Shown piece by piece: positions 13,244-25,866 of a stretch of DNA of 64,000 nt. A program made the translations under genes and the position numbers. The stretch's first letter is position 1. Every line of letters begins with the position of its first letter. The notes under the pieces were generated by a model. It had not been told where the DNA came from. It made no database searches and saw only the letters and a list, made by a program, of their open reading frames with translations. The stretch spans positions 458,384-522,383 of the forward strand of contig JAVGVS010000243.1 of assembly GCA_032718565.1 (NCBI GenBank), in the 5' to 3' direction. Source of the DNA: Distichodus sexfasciatus (lineage: Eukaryota; Chordata; Actinopteri; Characiformes; Distichodontidae).

Positions 13244-13739
13244 TTTTGCTACATTCTCTGGATGCAAAATCCTCTACAGTTGCCACATTTCCTGCATGAA
13301 CAGATGCTTCATATAAAATAAATAACCTTAAAGTTGATTATATTTACATCTCCAAAGCCCAGATGTGAGCTCTTACAACTATAACAACGTCTTTATGACC
13401 AGGTTGACGTTATAAAGTGCCCCACCACATTTTACGCCGTAACACTCCCTTTGATTCAATGAAGGTCACAGTGTAATTGCAGCAGTTTTAACTCCGAACA
13501 CAAACTGCTTATCTAAAGGATGCCCCTTCCTCTTTCTTCTCCTGCTGCTCGCTCATTTTTATCTTGCTAAACTGACATACGCCACTTTTCCCAACCTACA
13601 AATTTTTCTTCATGACACTAACTCCATAAATGTTTCAGTGTTAGAACACAAGCTTCCTGCTCTGTTTCATGCACTGAGATGTCAGTCAAAAAACAGTTAT
13701 TTATGCTGTGAAAACTGAATAGTGTTCATTGTGACCACT

Positions 13740-14060
13740 GTGGTTACAGGTGTCACTACTTAGCCGCAACATAGTCAGTTATGTAACTAGTTAGCTAGTT
13801 GGCTGTATTTCTAGTTGCATAGCTAGTTAGCAAAGTTGCTAAATATCTACTTCACTAGACAGCTACATTGCTATGTAATGACATCACCAGTTATTTAGAC
13901 ATGACAACATAGCTAGTTAGAGAATTCAAGCTGTAGCTAGTTAACAGTACAGTAGGGAAGTTGTGACATTGCTAGTAAGATAATTTCCTAACGAGTAGAT
14001 AAAATAGCTAGATAGTAAAATAGCTAGTTAGTGAAGTAATGAACTAGCAACACTGTTAAA
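13740..14060. repeat. TAGCTAGT-rich degenerate repeat
   Basis: Motifs TAGCTAGTTAG, CTAGTTAGC and variants recur every 10-25 bp. Similar blocks occur at 15050-15760, 16220-16310 and 50410-50830. Confidence 0.65.
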
Positions 14061-14319
14061 GAGTGAACAGAAGCATTTTATCTCTCTTCACTCAACTCTG
14101 TCCGAAATGTGAGCTAAACGCAGCCGAGCCTAAATAACTTCATTCTGGCAGCGTGTCAGCAGCACTCAGCCTCCACCAGCCCTGATGCCGTATATGTCTG
14201 AGTGTGTGTGGGAGTAAAAAGAAGGGATAGAAAGCACGGGTCAGCAAGCTTCAGGTGTGTGAGGCGGAGTGTGACTTCATGGTTGTGGCCTTCCGGATTT
14301 AGCCACGGCCTCGAAAAAG

Positions 14320-14660
14320 AAAAGAAAAAAAAACTAGATAATGAGAATGACGGAAAGTGGGGGGCGGGGTTGGAGGAAAAGAGAGAGAACAACAAAGGAA
14401 AAAAGAAATGGAGGGAAATAAAAAAGAAAGATGATGTAAAGAGAGATGAGGTGAGAGATGAACAGAAAGATGTTGAGAAGAAATTGAGAAGGAGGAAGAG
14501 AGAGAAAGTGAAGAAGAAATACAGATTAGGGGTAGAGGGGCCAAGAGAAAAGGTGCAGAGGGGGCGAGAGTAAGGGGAAGAGAGGGATAGAGAAAGTTTG
14601 GGAGAAAAAAGTGAAGGGACATACGGAGAGATGAAGAGATGGGGAGAGATTTAAAGGGAA
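14320..14660 (+). repeat. Purine-rich tract
   Basis: About 340 bp of GA-rich sequence; open frames on both strands are composition artefacts. Confidence 0.85.
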
Positions 14661-15049
14661 GTAACTTCTGGTGATTAAAAGGGATGATTCACCTTTTGTT
14701 TAAATGGAGAGCGCTAGCTAGTAATTAGCTCCAACTATGACCCTCTGAAGCCACAAACAGACACACCCACACACACACCAGGTAATTAGGACATTGCCAA
14801 ATAAAGCCACCACACACATGCACACACGTTCACTAGTACAAGTGATTAGCCAGAGAGTTTGTCCAATAAAAACAATGGCAAGAACAAAACACGGACTTGA
14901 GTTAAAGTCAGCTTTAGATTTTTCTACAAAATTAAAGACATCAATTAAATCTCATAATACTCTGTACCTGAGTTTTAAAACATGACAAAATGCTGGCATA
15001 CCAAAAAGACAAATACATGTAAATGTGTATGGAATCTGCCACTAAAGTC

Positions 15050-15760
15050 ACTGTCATCAACTTCGATGTAACTAACTAATGGAGTAGCTAATCAGCAGTG
15101 TAGCTACCTACAATTAGCACTGTAAATTAATTATCAGGTGCAAATACGCTATTACTAGCTGTTTAATTCCCTAGTCCTAAATAGCAGTGTAACTGTCTAG
15201 TGAAGTAGCAGCTAGCAATGTAACTTCTCATTAAATGGCACTAGTTGGTTTTATCACTACAGCACTAGTGCTAACAAAAACAATGTAGCTAACTAATAAA
15301 GTAGCTAACAAGTATCAATTCTAATTAGCTGGTCCTACTTGACTTTATCATTAGTTAGCTACTTTGCTAGAATAGTAAAGTTGAGGTAAAGTAAGTGGTA
15401 AAAAGAATAATAGTGACATAAAATCTTGTTAGTTGGCACTGGTTGACTATGTTACTACTTAGCTACTTCATTAGTGAGCTATGTTGCTTAGCTTAGGTCC
15501 ATCACAAATTAGCTAAATTGCCAGTGAGTGATGTCTACTACAGTAGTAGTTCATTGTGTGGCTAGTTCTTTGTATATGTAGCGAGGTTCTGTCTCGAATA
15601 GATGAACAAACAAGACACTACAGTGTAGCAAATGGAAAGTGGTTGTATGAAATTGGCAAATTTGTGTAAGATTGCTAATTAGTTGTGAAACTTACTAGCT
15701 ATGTAACTAGTATGTAGCTGGTTACATAGCTAGATAGTTGCATGGATAAAATGATTTAGC
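15050..15760. repeat. TAGCTAGT-rich degenerate repeat, long block
   Basis: About 700 bp in which TAGCTA, ACTAGTT and GTAGCTAAC phrases recur irregularly on both strands. No coding potential seen. Confidence 0.65.
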
Positions 15761-15856
15761 CGAGTGTCTCCTTGTGGCTGGGAAAAATATCTAGCCAAGT
15801 CTGTAACAAAACAATTTTGTAAAAAATTTACATTATAAAAATTGATCATCGGGGAG

Positions 15857-16141
15857 CCGTACAGTGGCACAGTGGTTAGCTATGGGGCCTTTCTGTGTAG
15901 AGTTTTCATGCTCTCCCTGTGTTCGCATGGGTTTTCTCTGGGTGCTCCAGTTTTCTCCCACAGTCCAAAGGCTTGCAATGTAGGTTAATTGGTGACTCTA
16001 AATTGTCCCCGTAATGATAGTATGATTGTGTGAGTGTGTGTGCCCTGCAATGTGTTGGCCCCTGCCCAGGGTTGATCCCATAGTTCTCGGGATAGGTACT
16101 GCTCCCCACAACTCTGATAGGGATTAAGCGATGAAATGATC
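15857..16141 (+). mobile_element. ATGA-tailed dispersed repeat, near-complete copy
   Basis: Starts with CAGTGGCACAGTGGTTAGC, contains the TTTCTGTGTAGAGTTTTCATG core and GGTTAATTGGTGACTCTAAA, and ends GGGATTAAGCGATGAAATGAT. A small ORF across it is an artefact. Confidence 0.7.
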
Positions 16142-18399
16142 ATCATGGGTTGTAAAAGAGTATGCATTTTCTTCCACATTCATTCCTTATTAACATTTTT
16201 ATAAAATTTTTCTGAGACAAACTAGCTGGCTAAGTAGCTATGTAACTTGCTACACACATAAAGAAATAGTTACCTAGCCAGTTAGTTGCATAGCTAGTTA
16301 TCTATTTCAAATAACCGCTTTGTGTTTTTATTAGCTATACTGTGACATCTTATTTGTCCGCTCTTTCAAGACAGAATCTCATCTCGAACCCTTTCTTTCT
16401 TGCGAGTGACGCTACACGGCAGCTACCGTCCTACTTTCCCCTCACATGTAAATTTCCAACAGGAAAATGTTTCCCACAGAGTCGTCCTGTGGGAAATTAT
16501 TAAAGCCTTATCGACTGGGAAACACAGTCCATACCTCCACCTCGCGGAGACTTTCAAAGCAGCAAGACTTTCTAGAGCAAAATAAATAACAGCAAATCGG
16601 CGCATCCGGAATTACGCTGAATTATTTTTTTCTGAAAGCCTGGCAATTTTGCAACGTGCATAAAAGTGTTCATCATCGTTAGTAGCATAGCACACATGCA
16701 GGTCAATATACAAAGCTATATGCAGACTTTTTAGCTTCGTAAACTTGTTAGAATGCGCAACAAACAAAAACTGGTTGCGTGATACGTCTTGCTAAATGCA
16801 GTATGATGCTCTATGTACTAGCTAATGTTTTAGAAATGAAAGGACGCTATTTCCAAAAAAATAGCAAAAATAGCTAACAAGTGTGCCATATTCTGACCTA
16901 AGTTTGTCAGCTTGGGGCATTAAAGGAGGCATCAAAACATGAATTTCAAGGTAGTCGCATGCTAATGTTTTAAAAATGGAAGAAAAAGCTGACTAGCCAA
17001 GTGTATAACAATGCTGATTCAAATTGTTCGAAATTTACGCTAAGAAAAAGGGACATCATGGACCGTATGATTTATACATTCTCTTAAACACCAATTTCTT
17101 GTCTGTATGATGTCTTAAAAAATCCTTTTGTAACAATGTTTACATATTTTAAGTTAGCAATGTGCCATATTTGCAACGTATGTATATTGATCAGTTAGGG
17201 GCATTATAAGAGGTGTTGAAATGCAAATTTCAGGAGTCCAGTAGCTAGCTCACGCTACTTCTAAAAATATATCAAAAACTAACTGTAGGGAGCCCCTATG
17301 TGGTCTGTATGAAAATCGTTATTTAAGAAGATTTTACAAATAACTTTATTTATTTATTTATTTACTTACTTACTTTGTTAAGGTTAATTAGTCAGGACTG
17401 GCACTATGCCATATTTTGATATAAGTTCTTTAATTTGGGGCATTAAAGGAGGTGTTGAAACACAAATTTAAACAAAGTTAACCTTCATTCTGCCTTCAAT
17501 ACACAATTCCAGCCCTTTAAACCCCCAGAATGTCCATTAGTGGTATGTTCCAAAGCCCTGAGTTCTACATGTCCTCAACGGCAGCCCGTTGTCCCTAGTG
17601 ACTGGAAATCTGGGTGTTCGGAATACCGTTCTGCTAACTTGGCTAACGCTATCCGGTCCAATTCAGGGTGCACAAAGCTATTACTTATTGCTATATCGTT
17701 GGACTGAACTTGAACGTCTCATCCACAGATCGTGGAACAAATGAGAAGCCCTTTGTGTTGTCTTAGTGCTTTTAAAAGCATGTTTGGTGAGCTAACGCTA
17801 ACGCACTAACGTGTGTCAATGAAATGAGCGTAGTCTGGATTACGCACCACATACATTGTTGATACACTGTACAGCAGTCAATTGATGACATCTCCACAAC
17901 AACGATAAGACAACCAGATACAGACCAAACAAAGTCGAACAGGTCGAGTCAAAATTTCATCACCTGAATTATAGAAGAAAAATTTAAATGAAAAAAAGAA
18001 ACACCACAGGGATGCTAAATGCTACAATACGCTAAGCTAAATCGTTTCCTTTTGGGATAGTTGCAGTGGCATACTTCTAAGTTCAAGATTTTTTTCGGTG
18101 GCAAATCTACGGTAAGCTGAGCTGAAGACGGCATATAGAGCGAACGAGTGCAATTTATATGTCTGGAGGCAAAATCAACAGGGAAGCATTGTACGTCAAG
18201 TCTGAGAAACCATGCTAAAGAAGAGCTAACTAACTAACTCAAACCTGGTCGCAAATTTAATCAACCTACGTCATGTGATGCTGAAGTTAAAACGCTCAGT
18301 TTTGGTTTCCGTCCATCCGTGCATCCATTCGTAGTTTTTAAGCAACCTCTCCTTAATCCTTTTTCCTGTTTTCAGTTTCTAGTTAAAATATTTTTTAGA
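16142..18399. other. Intergenic sequence with a triplicated unit, no gene seen
   Basis: AT-rich sequence. A diverged unit starting GTGCCATATT and running into GGGGCATTAAAGGAGGTGTT recurs at about 16882, 17161 and 17406. A (TTTA)n patch lies at 17345-17363. Confidence 0.5.
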
Positions 18400-19515
18400 A
18401 TGTTTCTTTTTTGCTAGGTTGATATCCTCCTGCATAAAAAAGCCCCTCCCCTTTCAAGTCGCAGAAAACCAGGAACCAATAACCAACGTCAAATCGGACG
18501 GAGGAACATTGCCGGGGGGACGGGGCAAGGACAAGGCAACCACAAATGAAACCCCCACCCCCTTCCCCCCTGTAAAATTCCTTCGCTTTCGATTGGTTTA
18601 TAAAAAAATATCTGTGTAAAAATTTGCACTGTGATCATCCAGCATTGACATCTTCATATGGTTCGGGTTTAAAAAGGTTCGGCTTCTTGTCCGTAAAGAG
18701 ACGCACTCCATGCACTTTTGTTTCCAAGAGTTGTTTTGCAACTCCAACTTCCTTGCCCCGGAAAAAAAGATCTCCAAATACGGCTGTCTTGGCTCGTTCG
18801 CATGCATTTTCCCGAGACGAGGCGAGCTTCAAAAATCAAGAAGACAACAATGGAAGGCTCAGGGCGGAATTTCTTTTCTTCACCATACGCTCACACACGC
18901 ACACACTCAACACAAGAAAACACAAACGTACACATGACACATGCACACATTGCAACATTGCAAACGTAGCTGGAATTTCTTTTTTACATCCCTTTCTCTC
19001 ATCTTGCATCCACATGCGAGCTTCCTTTAGTGAATGAACTTTCCTCGCAGCAATTCATTTTTAAGTCATCTTAGAAAGTCAGCTAGCTACTATTTTTTCC
19101 TTTATTGTGTATTTTCCTCTTTTTGCATTCCAGCTCCTTTAATCCGCTAAAAGGCGACAAATCAGGAACCATCAGATCCTTAAGCGGTCGTCTCTGGAAA
19201 ACCACAAAGATCCTTGTCTTTTGTTCCATTCAAACTCTGAACCTGACTGGACTGGGATCATTTGAAGGTGATCATCTCCCATTGGCTCAGATACTTCTCT
19301 CTACCCCTGCTCATCTCATCCACAACCCTTTTCAGGGTCCACTCCACCATGAGCAGATAGAAAATGTGAAGTGGCCACAAATGAAACAGAGAGAAAGAAC
19401 TTTTCCAGGATTGTTTTTGTTTTTCGGATGGAAAACTGCATTTTGAAAACCTCCGCATAGAAAGAAAAACATGGAGAGGTAGAGTGGCGGGCCTTAAAGA
19501 CGAACAGAGAAGGTT
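18400..19515 (-). other. cacna1i: Probable cacna1i 3' UTR
   Basis: Follows the stop codon on the minus strand and is largely free of dispersed repeats except a CA-rich patch near 18885-18960. A possible AATAAA poly(A) signal (TTTATT on plus) sits at 19101-19106 and an ATTAAA variant at 19137-19142, so the UTR could end near 19.08 kb. The lower limit given is a guess based on the change to a more repetitive background. Confidence 0.3.
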
Positions 19516-20115
19516 TCATCTGTTGTTCCTGGAGCCCGCAACTGCTACTTGACTCTCTCTGTCATGTCCTGACACTTCTGATTCTTCAGCTCCAGCCATG
19601 TCCTTTCTTTCCCCCCAACTGGCAGTGAGATGGCCTGGGGGGTCATTGCTAAAACCTTGTTTTCCATCCTTGTTCCAGGTGAAAATGGCTCCCTGCTCCA
19701 AACTGCCGGTGCTGTTACACTTCTTCACCACTGGGGGTGCCAGTGAGCTTGGTGGGAACAGAGACGTTAGGGAAAGGCTACTCAGCGTCTCTGACAATTG
19801 TTCACTGTTGCAGGCAATGCCGGAAGCATATGGGCCCCGTCCCATGTCCTTACCTGCAAGGCCCATGGAACAGGAACCCATGAAACCCTGCTGGATATCA
19901 ATGTCCCCACAACTGCTCTGGCTACGCTGGTGGTGACTCCTGGTGGCTTGGAGGCTAAAGGAAGCCGGAGGTATTGGCATCAGGGTCTGAGTGGAAAGGT
20001 GGTACTCATGGTCTCGGGGAGGGGAGACGCTGAAGCTGAGCCCTTCCTCCATGGTGGTCTGCAGGCTGCCCTCCGAGCTGCCCGTGGCCAGGGATGAGTC
20101 ACTGTGAGATGCATA
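19516..20115 (-). CDS. cacna1i: cacna1i exon 25: terminal coding exon with stop
   Basis: 600 bp including the stop at 19516-19518; residues 1238-1436. Starts [49 protein letters not shown] and a segment SNDPPGHL match the distal Cav3.3 tail. The end ([12 protein letters not shown]) differs from the mammalian basic C-terminus. Acceptor ccacag. Confidence 0.93.
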   Translation of the reverse strand, partial: YASHSDSSLATGSSEGSLQTTMEEGLSFSVSPPRDHEYHLSTQTLMPIPPASFSLQATRSHHQRSQSSCGDIDIQQGFMGSCSMGLAGKDMGRGPYASGIACNSEQLSETLSSLSLTSLFPPSSLAPPVVKKCNSTGSLEQGAIFTWNKDGKQGFSNDPPGHLTASWGERKDMAGAEESEVSGHDRESQVAVAGSRNNR

Positions 20116-23100
20116 CTGTGGAGAGGGAAACAGGATGAAAAACGGGAGGCTGGATCTTCCTACGTTCAGACAAAGAAACGGATGTGGGAAACAAGGGAGA
20201 CATGATGGTGATGTCTTAAGTTGTCATAGAGAAGGTGGGGAAGAAAGGGTGGGAATGACATTAGTAACAAAGGGGTAGGCGTTGCAGATGTGAACGTTTT
20301 ACTGAAATCTTTTCTTCCATGATTCCATCCAATGTGGTGATGGCAGATGTAGATGAGCGTCCTATCACTAGATCACAACAATGACAACCACCTAATGTGG
20401 AAGTGTTAGTGGTGATCTATGGATAAGTGCATCTGCTAAGTTCCCTACCTGTGCAGTGAGCAGTTTGCTGTTGGCTCCAGGAGAGCGCAGGGATGCCCAT
20501 GACGCTGGTGACGTCAGTCTGAGGCCCCGGGTCTTGTGCCCCAGTTGACCTCTGGGTGGTGCTGGAATTGCCGCCACCGCTGGATGGAAGAACTCTACTG
20601 GGAGAGGGAAATGAGCAGGGGAGTTGCCTGTTCCCCCTGCAGCATCTCTGTCCCCTCTGCTACTGAGGCCACACAGAGCACCACCTTCAGAGCCACACAG
20701 ACAGAGATTGATACTTTGGTACTTGCTTTCTTTACAAAAGGAAAAAAAGGAAATAGTGTGGATGACGTTGACCTTTTCTTTGTGAGCAAGTATAGAAACA
20801 AGGTTTTGGTTTAGACAGCAATTCCATAAAACAGCCTCATCAGTTTCCTCCTGTGGTAAGCTAACACTATCTTACCTCTGCTATGGCGGGCTGGTGTGTG
20901 AGAGTTTGGATCTTCCCTACATGGTCCCTCATCGGCCCCGGCACTGTAGACCTGGTAGGGCTGGTACCTCACGTCCTTCCCTCCTCCAGCTGCTTCTCCA
21001 GAACTCTGTGCCTGCCCACCGTCCCTCTCCTCCTTTGAAGATGGCACACAAGAGGAAGGATAGTGTTAGCACATTAGCACGTTTATAAGCCTAGAGCAGC
21101 TGTTAGTGCTCCACTGTCTGTGCCACTATTGCCCTGCAGGGAGGCGAGGTGAGATGTGTGTGTGTGTGTGTGTAGGGGTGGGGAATATGGGGCAAAATGA
21201 GCTCATCTGGCTTACTCATAATGCCAGCAGCATGAAATGATGCACTTTAAAATTTGGACCCTGACACAGGGCCTGAATTTAGTATGAAGAAAATGAAAAG
21301 GGAAGATACAGCACACTTTTATTTTGGCTAACCACTAAAGAAACAGCACTGCAGGAAATGAGGGCCTTAGCAAAATTGTAAAAACAACACTGCAGTTTGT
21401 TGCATTTCCCATGTGCCCCGGAAAGGCGGTGTCCTACATGTGCTCCTTTCCTGTGCAAGCTGTGTAAGATGTGGGTGGAAGAGTTTTAATAAAGTCACGA
21501 GAGAATTGAAGCTATTAGATCAACATCCCTCCATCCCACTCTGCTAATACCACCACCACCACCTCCCACTTCTTCTGTAGGACTTTGATTTCTGTGTCCT
21601 AATTAGCATCAGTCCATGGTCATTTTTCCCTAATTAGGGTTTATTAAATGCTGATGCTGGGAGAGATGTAGGAGATTATGGCAATGGATAAACAGCAGCA
21701 GGTAGCACCTGGTGCCAGGCCATAAATGGGAACAGATTAGGGGGCTTCAGGGTGATGGTTTCAAGCCATGCAGCATGGCACAGCAGATGAACTCCTGAAC
21801 AAGAAGTGGGACACATACTGGATGCTACTTGGATGATGCACTGCGTTCTTTCACAAGCTGTGCCATGGCACAAGGACATGCTGTCAACTTTACCTTCCCT
21901 TCCTTCACAGCCAGTTGGTACAAGCTGTGCTCATCCAAACTGAGGTCATCTGGCAATGCTGGGGACGATGACTTGTCTGAGTTCTGCTCAGACCTCAGGG
22001 ACGCCTGCTCCAGCTCGGCCATGTGGATCTGCTGCAGGGGTTGAACAGAAAGTCTCAGCATTTACACTTGTCAACATTTTCTCTTTCCTTATGCTTCCCC
22101 ACCAACTAGTAAAAAGTGTGCACTTTTCTAAGTCATCTATAAAAAGCCTTGATTGGGAGCTGTCGCATTGGTGATACAAACGGCCCAGAAATAACTGTGT
22201 TGCGTAATTTGGGAGCGAGTGAAGCGAATGCCCCCTCAACCAAGCGTTTTGCGGATCTGGTTTTTGCAACAAAAAATCAAGTGTCTGAGGAAGTCTGCGA
22301 TGGTGGATGAGTCTCATCCGAGCCAGCGCTGCTTGGGGCCTCGGATACAACTAAAACAAGTCCATCGCTGAAATCGTAGTAATGAGGGAGACCAATAAAG
22401 AGGGAAGGACGGAGGGAAGGAGGGAAGCAGCAGGACTCCATAAATCAGAGACGGATGGAGAGAAAAGTAGAGAGGCGGGAGTGGGCTTATTGATGGCTTG
22501 ATGCTCCCTGCAGACAGAGAGGAAAGTAGCGCTGACAGGTGAGGAGGTTATTGCTTGAATTGCTTATTTCCCAAACCGCTGCTGTCATGTCTGTCACGGT
22601 GATGGACGGAACTGCAGAAGAGCATCGGCTTCTCTGCGTTCGTACGGAGCAGATCTACACCTGATCCATAAATGTATATAACATAAAAAATCCAGCAAAC
22701 ACTTAAAACATATGTATATTACATGCTATGTTACTGTATTATTTATCATAAACCATAAATACGGTGGCCTGTGTACATGTGAGCTGCTAGGCTGGTATTC
22801 AGCCTCCACAGTACTGCTGCCATACTGTAAATGCGTCCACATACTGCAACAAAAAAATAATCTGCTACTGAGTGGAAGTCCTCTGTGCATGCTTGGAAAA
22901 ATTTGAAGGCAATGCTATATCAAAAATTAAACATGCATATTGGTAAGGGCAACAATAAAGATATGCATTCACCTCAAACAAGTTGTAATTGTAACTGTTC
23001 ATGAAAAAGTTCAATTCATGGGAATTTTTGTGGCAAACCGACATAGCAAACCAGCTTAAGGCAAGTTCAATAGACAAAAAAGGGACACAGAATTTAAGAG

Positions 23101-25800
23101 TTATTTTGCATTAAAGTAGCAAAAAAGGTGTTAAAGTGACACACAGGTGGCTCAGCAAATACACAGTGAGTCAAAAAGGGAAACCTATGTACCTTCGTCC
23201 ATAACCTTGGAATGTGTTGACTGATATTCCAAAAACTTTTTCCCTTTTATGTAATGTATGGCACAGGTACCTTGATATGAAATTATCACCACATTTTCAT
23301 ATAAACAATACATGGCAAATTAAACAACTTTTTTATGGACACCATCACAAAGTTGTCATTGTCACTGGTCAATCACAATGTCAATGACCAGACCATTTTT
23401 AGCATTTTGGGGGTTTTGTAAGGTATTATAACTACATGTTTAATCTGTGGTGATATAAATATTGTTAATTATAATAATATAATAATTGTTGCAAATTCAA
23501 CTTCAACAATCCAAAGTTAGTGGGCAAAAGTACAGAAGGCACTTCTTGGACTCTTGTTTCTTGGTGTAGAATAAGTTTTGAAAAGATAAAAGGTGAGGGT
23601 CAGTTTCTGTTTTTCATGATGAAATGAGTCTCTACCTCCTGCGGATGGCTCTTGCAGTCTTTGCACACCGGAGGAGAGGAGTAGTGATGGAAGACGGAAC
23701 CCGACAGGTTGTCAATCAGCAGCATTTCCCCTTCAAAAGAGTCTTTAATGAGGAGCGAGACGCTGTCCAGCCACATGTTTTCCTGCAACACAAACACGTC
23801 ACGTTCTGGTCAATGACACTTGCCTGATTTATAGCAGAAGGTCGTCCAGTTCAAGTCTCAGACAGGTAAAATGTTCTACTGAGGAGCTCATGAGCGAGGT
23901 ACTGTCCCTAAGCACCGCTCCCCAGGTGCTGCCCATCGCCTGCCCACTGCTCCTTCACAGGTGGGTTAAATGGAGAGGTTACATTTCATTGTGGTGCAAT
24001 GTGTGCATTGGTGTACTGTGTTCACAATGACAACTAACCACTCACTTTAATTCACTTCACTAATTTATTCAATAGAAATAAATAGCAATATCAGTAGGCA
24101 AGCAGTAAAGTGGACAATTCCTTTACTATAGAGAATAATATCTATTAGAGTCCAGTTGATAAATCGGTCCATCAATATCATACCAGTTGCTTGTCGCAAT
24201 GGAGGTTTCAGAGAAAAACGACCACTTATGTTGCGCGGGGTAAAATTTTGGATTTTTTGATTTTAGTGCTTTGAAACAATGGAAGATCTATACTGTACTG
24301 TTGTGAATAAATTTTGCTGAAAAACTTACCCTTTCCATCCTAAAAACGTGACTTTCTCAGAATGTTAAAAGTTTCTGTTTTGACCGTTCTACTTCAGTGT
24401 TTACCACTGGTTGACTAGCGTGAAGATATTTCTCCGGAATCCATCTTCGTCTCCCGAGTTCAGTTAACCCAACGCAGGTAGGCTATCCATGTGGCTGTGA
24501 ATGCAGCGTAGGCTACCGTAAATGCAAACGTAGCTGTGAGTGCTACGGCGATAGTCAACTTCAAAGGCAGATTTTTCCGTTTCTCACTTGGCGTGACAGG
24601 AGAAACCCGACTCCTTTGAATATTGATATCTCAGTCATATGTTGTCCGATTCACTCGATATAGGCATTGTTTTGAAGGTTGATTTATGCCCTTTCATGAA
24701 AACATCATAACATTTTGAAAATTGGCGACAAGCGACTGGTTTTGCCGTGCAGAGTCACAAATTGGTATTTGTGTTTAAGACAGCTGATAAATGACATTCA
24801 AATTACTATATAAATTACTAAATTTACTATTTGTAAAACATGTTTCATGAATTCTTAAATATATGCAATATATAAACAAGAGAATTAAGTATGTCCCAAA
24901 CAAGGCAGAGTGAATCATCAAAATACAAAAAAATATACAAAATATAATAAAAAAACATGAAGTACATTTGTGAGTCATAGTTATACAATATGACTCTATT
25001 TGTGTGACAGCAACTATTATTATGAGCCATAATTATACAGTACGTGAATATACCACACAAATACACACACACACACATACACACCAGGGAATCTGCATTT
25101 AATGCTCACGATTGCGATCAGTGTCTAAATGGTGTGACATTACATTGTAAGGCAGAAACTCCAAACACTCCATCTAACGCACCTCAGCCTTAACACAGCA
25201 GCTCTCACAGAATTTTGACATTAACGTCTCATTAACGTCAACCAGCATTTCCACCTGTCATGTTGGAACAAAACTCAACACTGAGTGTCACTATTATTAG
25301 CTCCTTTTAATCATCCACTTTCCAACTGAAATACACAAATACAGCAGCAAGAATGAGTTCATCATGTGTGTAATAAAGTTATTCAACATGACTGGAATCA
25401 AAATGCCTGATAGTAAACGTTATTACGCCATTATTACACCATCCAGCAGCGAAGAGAGAGGGTAGAATAACTCCGGATGGAAAGATGGACAGATAGATAG
25501 ACAGACAGACAGACAGACATTTTAAAAACCTATGTATAGTTGGGTGGACACATCGTAGATCATATAGACCGTACAGAACAAGAAAACCTTCAAAGAAGGT
25601 AAAATTTGCAGCCCATGAGTGGATGGATAGATAAAATCACAGAAAGTAAGAAAGCTATATGGACATACAAATACACTTTGAAAACAAAGAGATGGTTGGA
25701 TGGACAGACACACAGACAGAGAGATACATAGATGCTTAACAACATGTGGACAGACGGTCAGACAGATGGACTGATGGATGGATGGATGGATGGTTGGATG

Positions 25801-25866
<66 letters not shown>

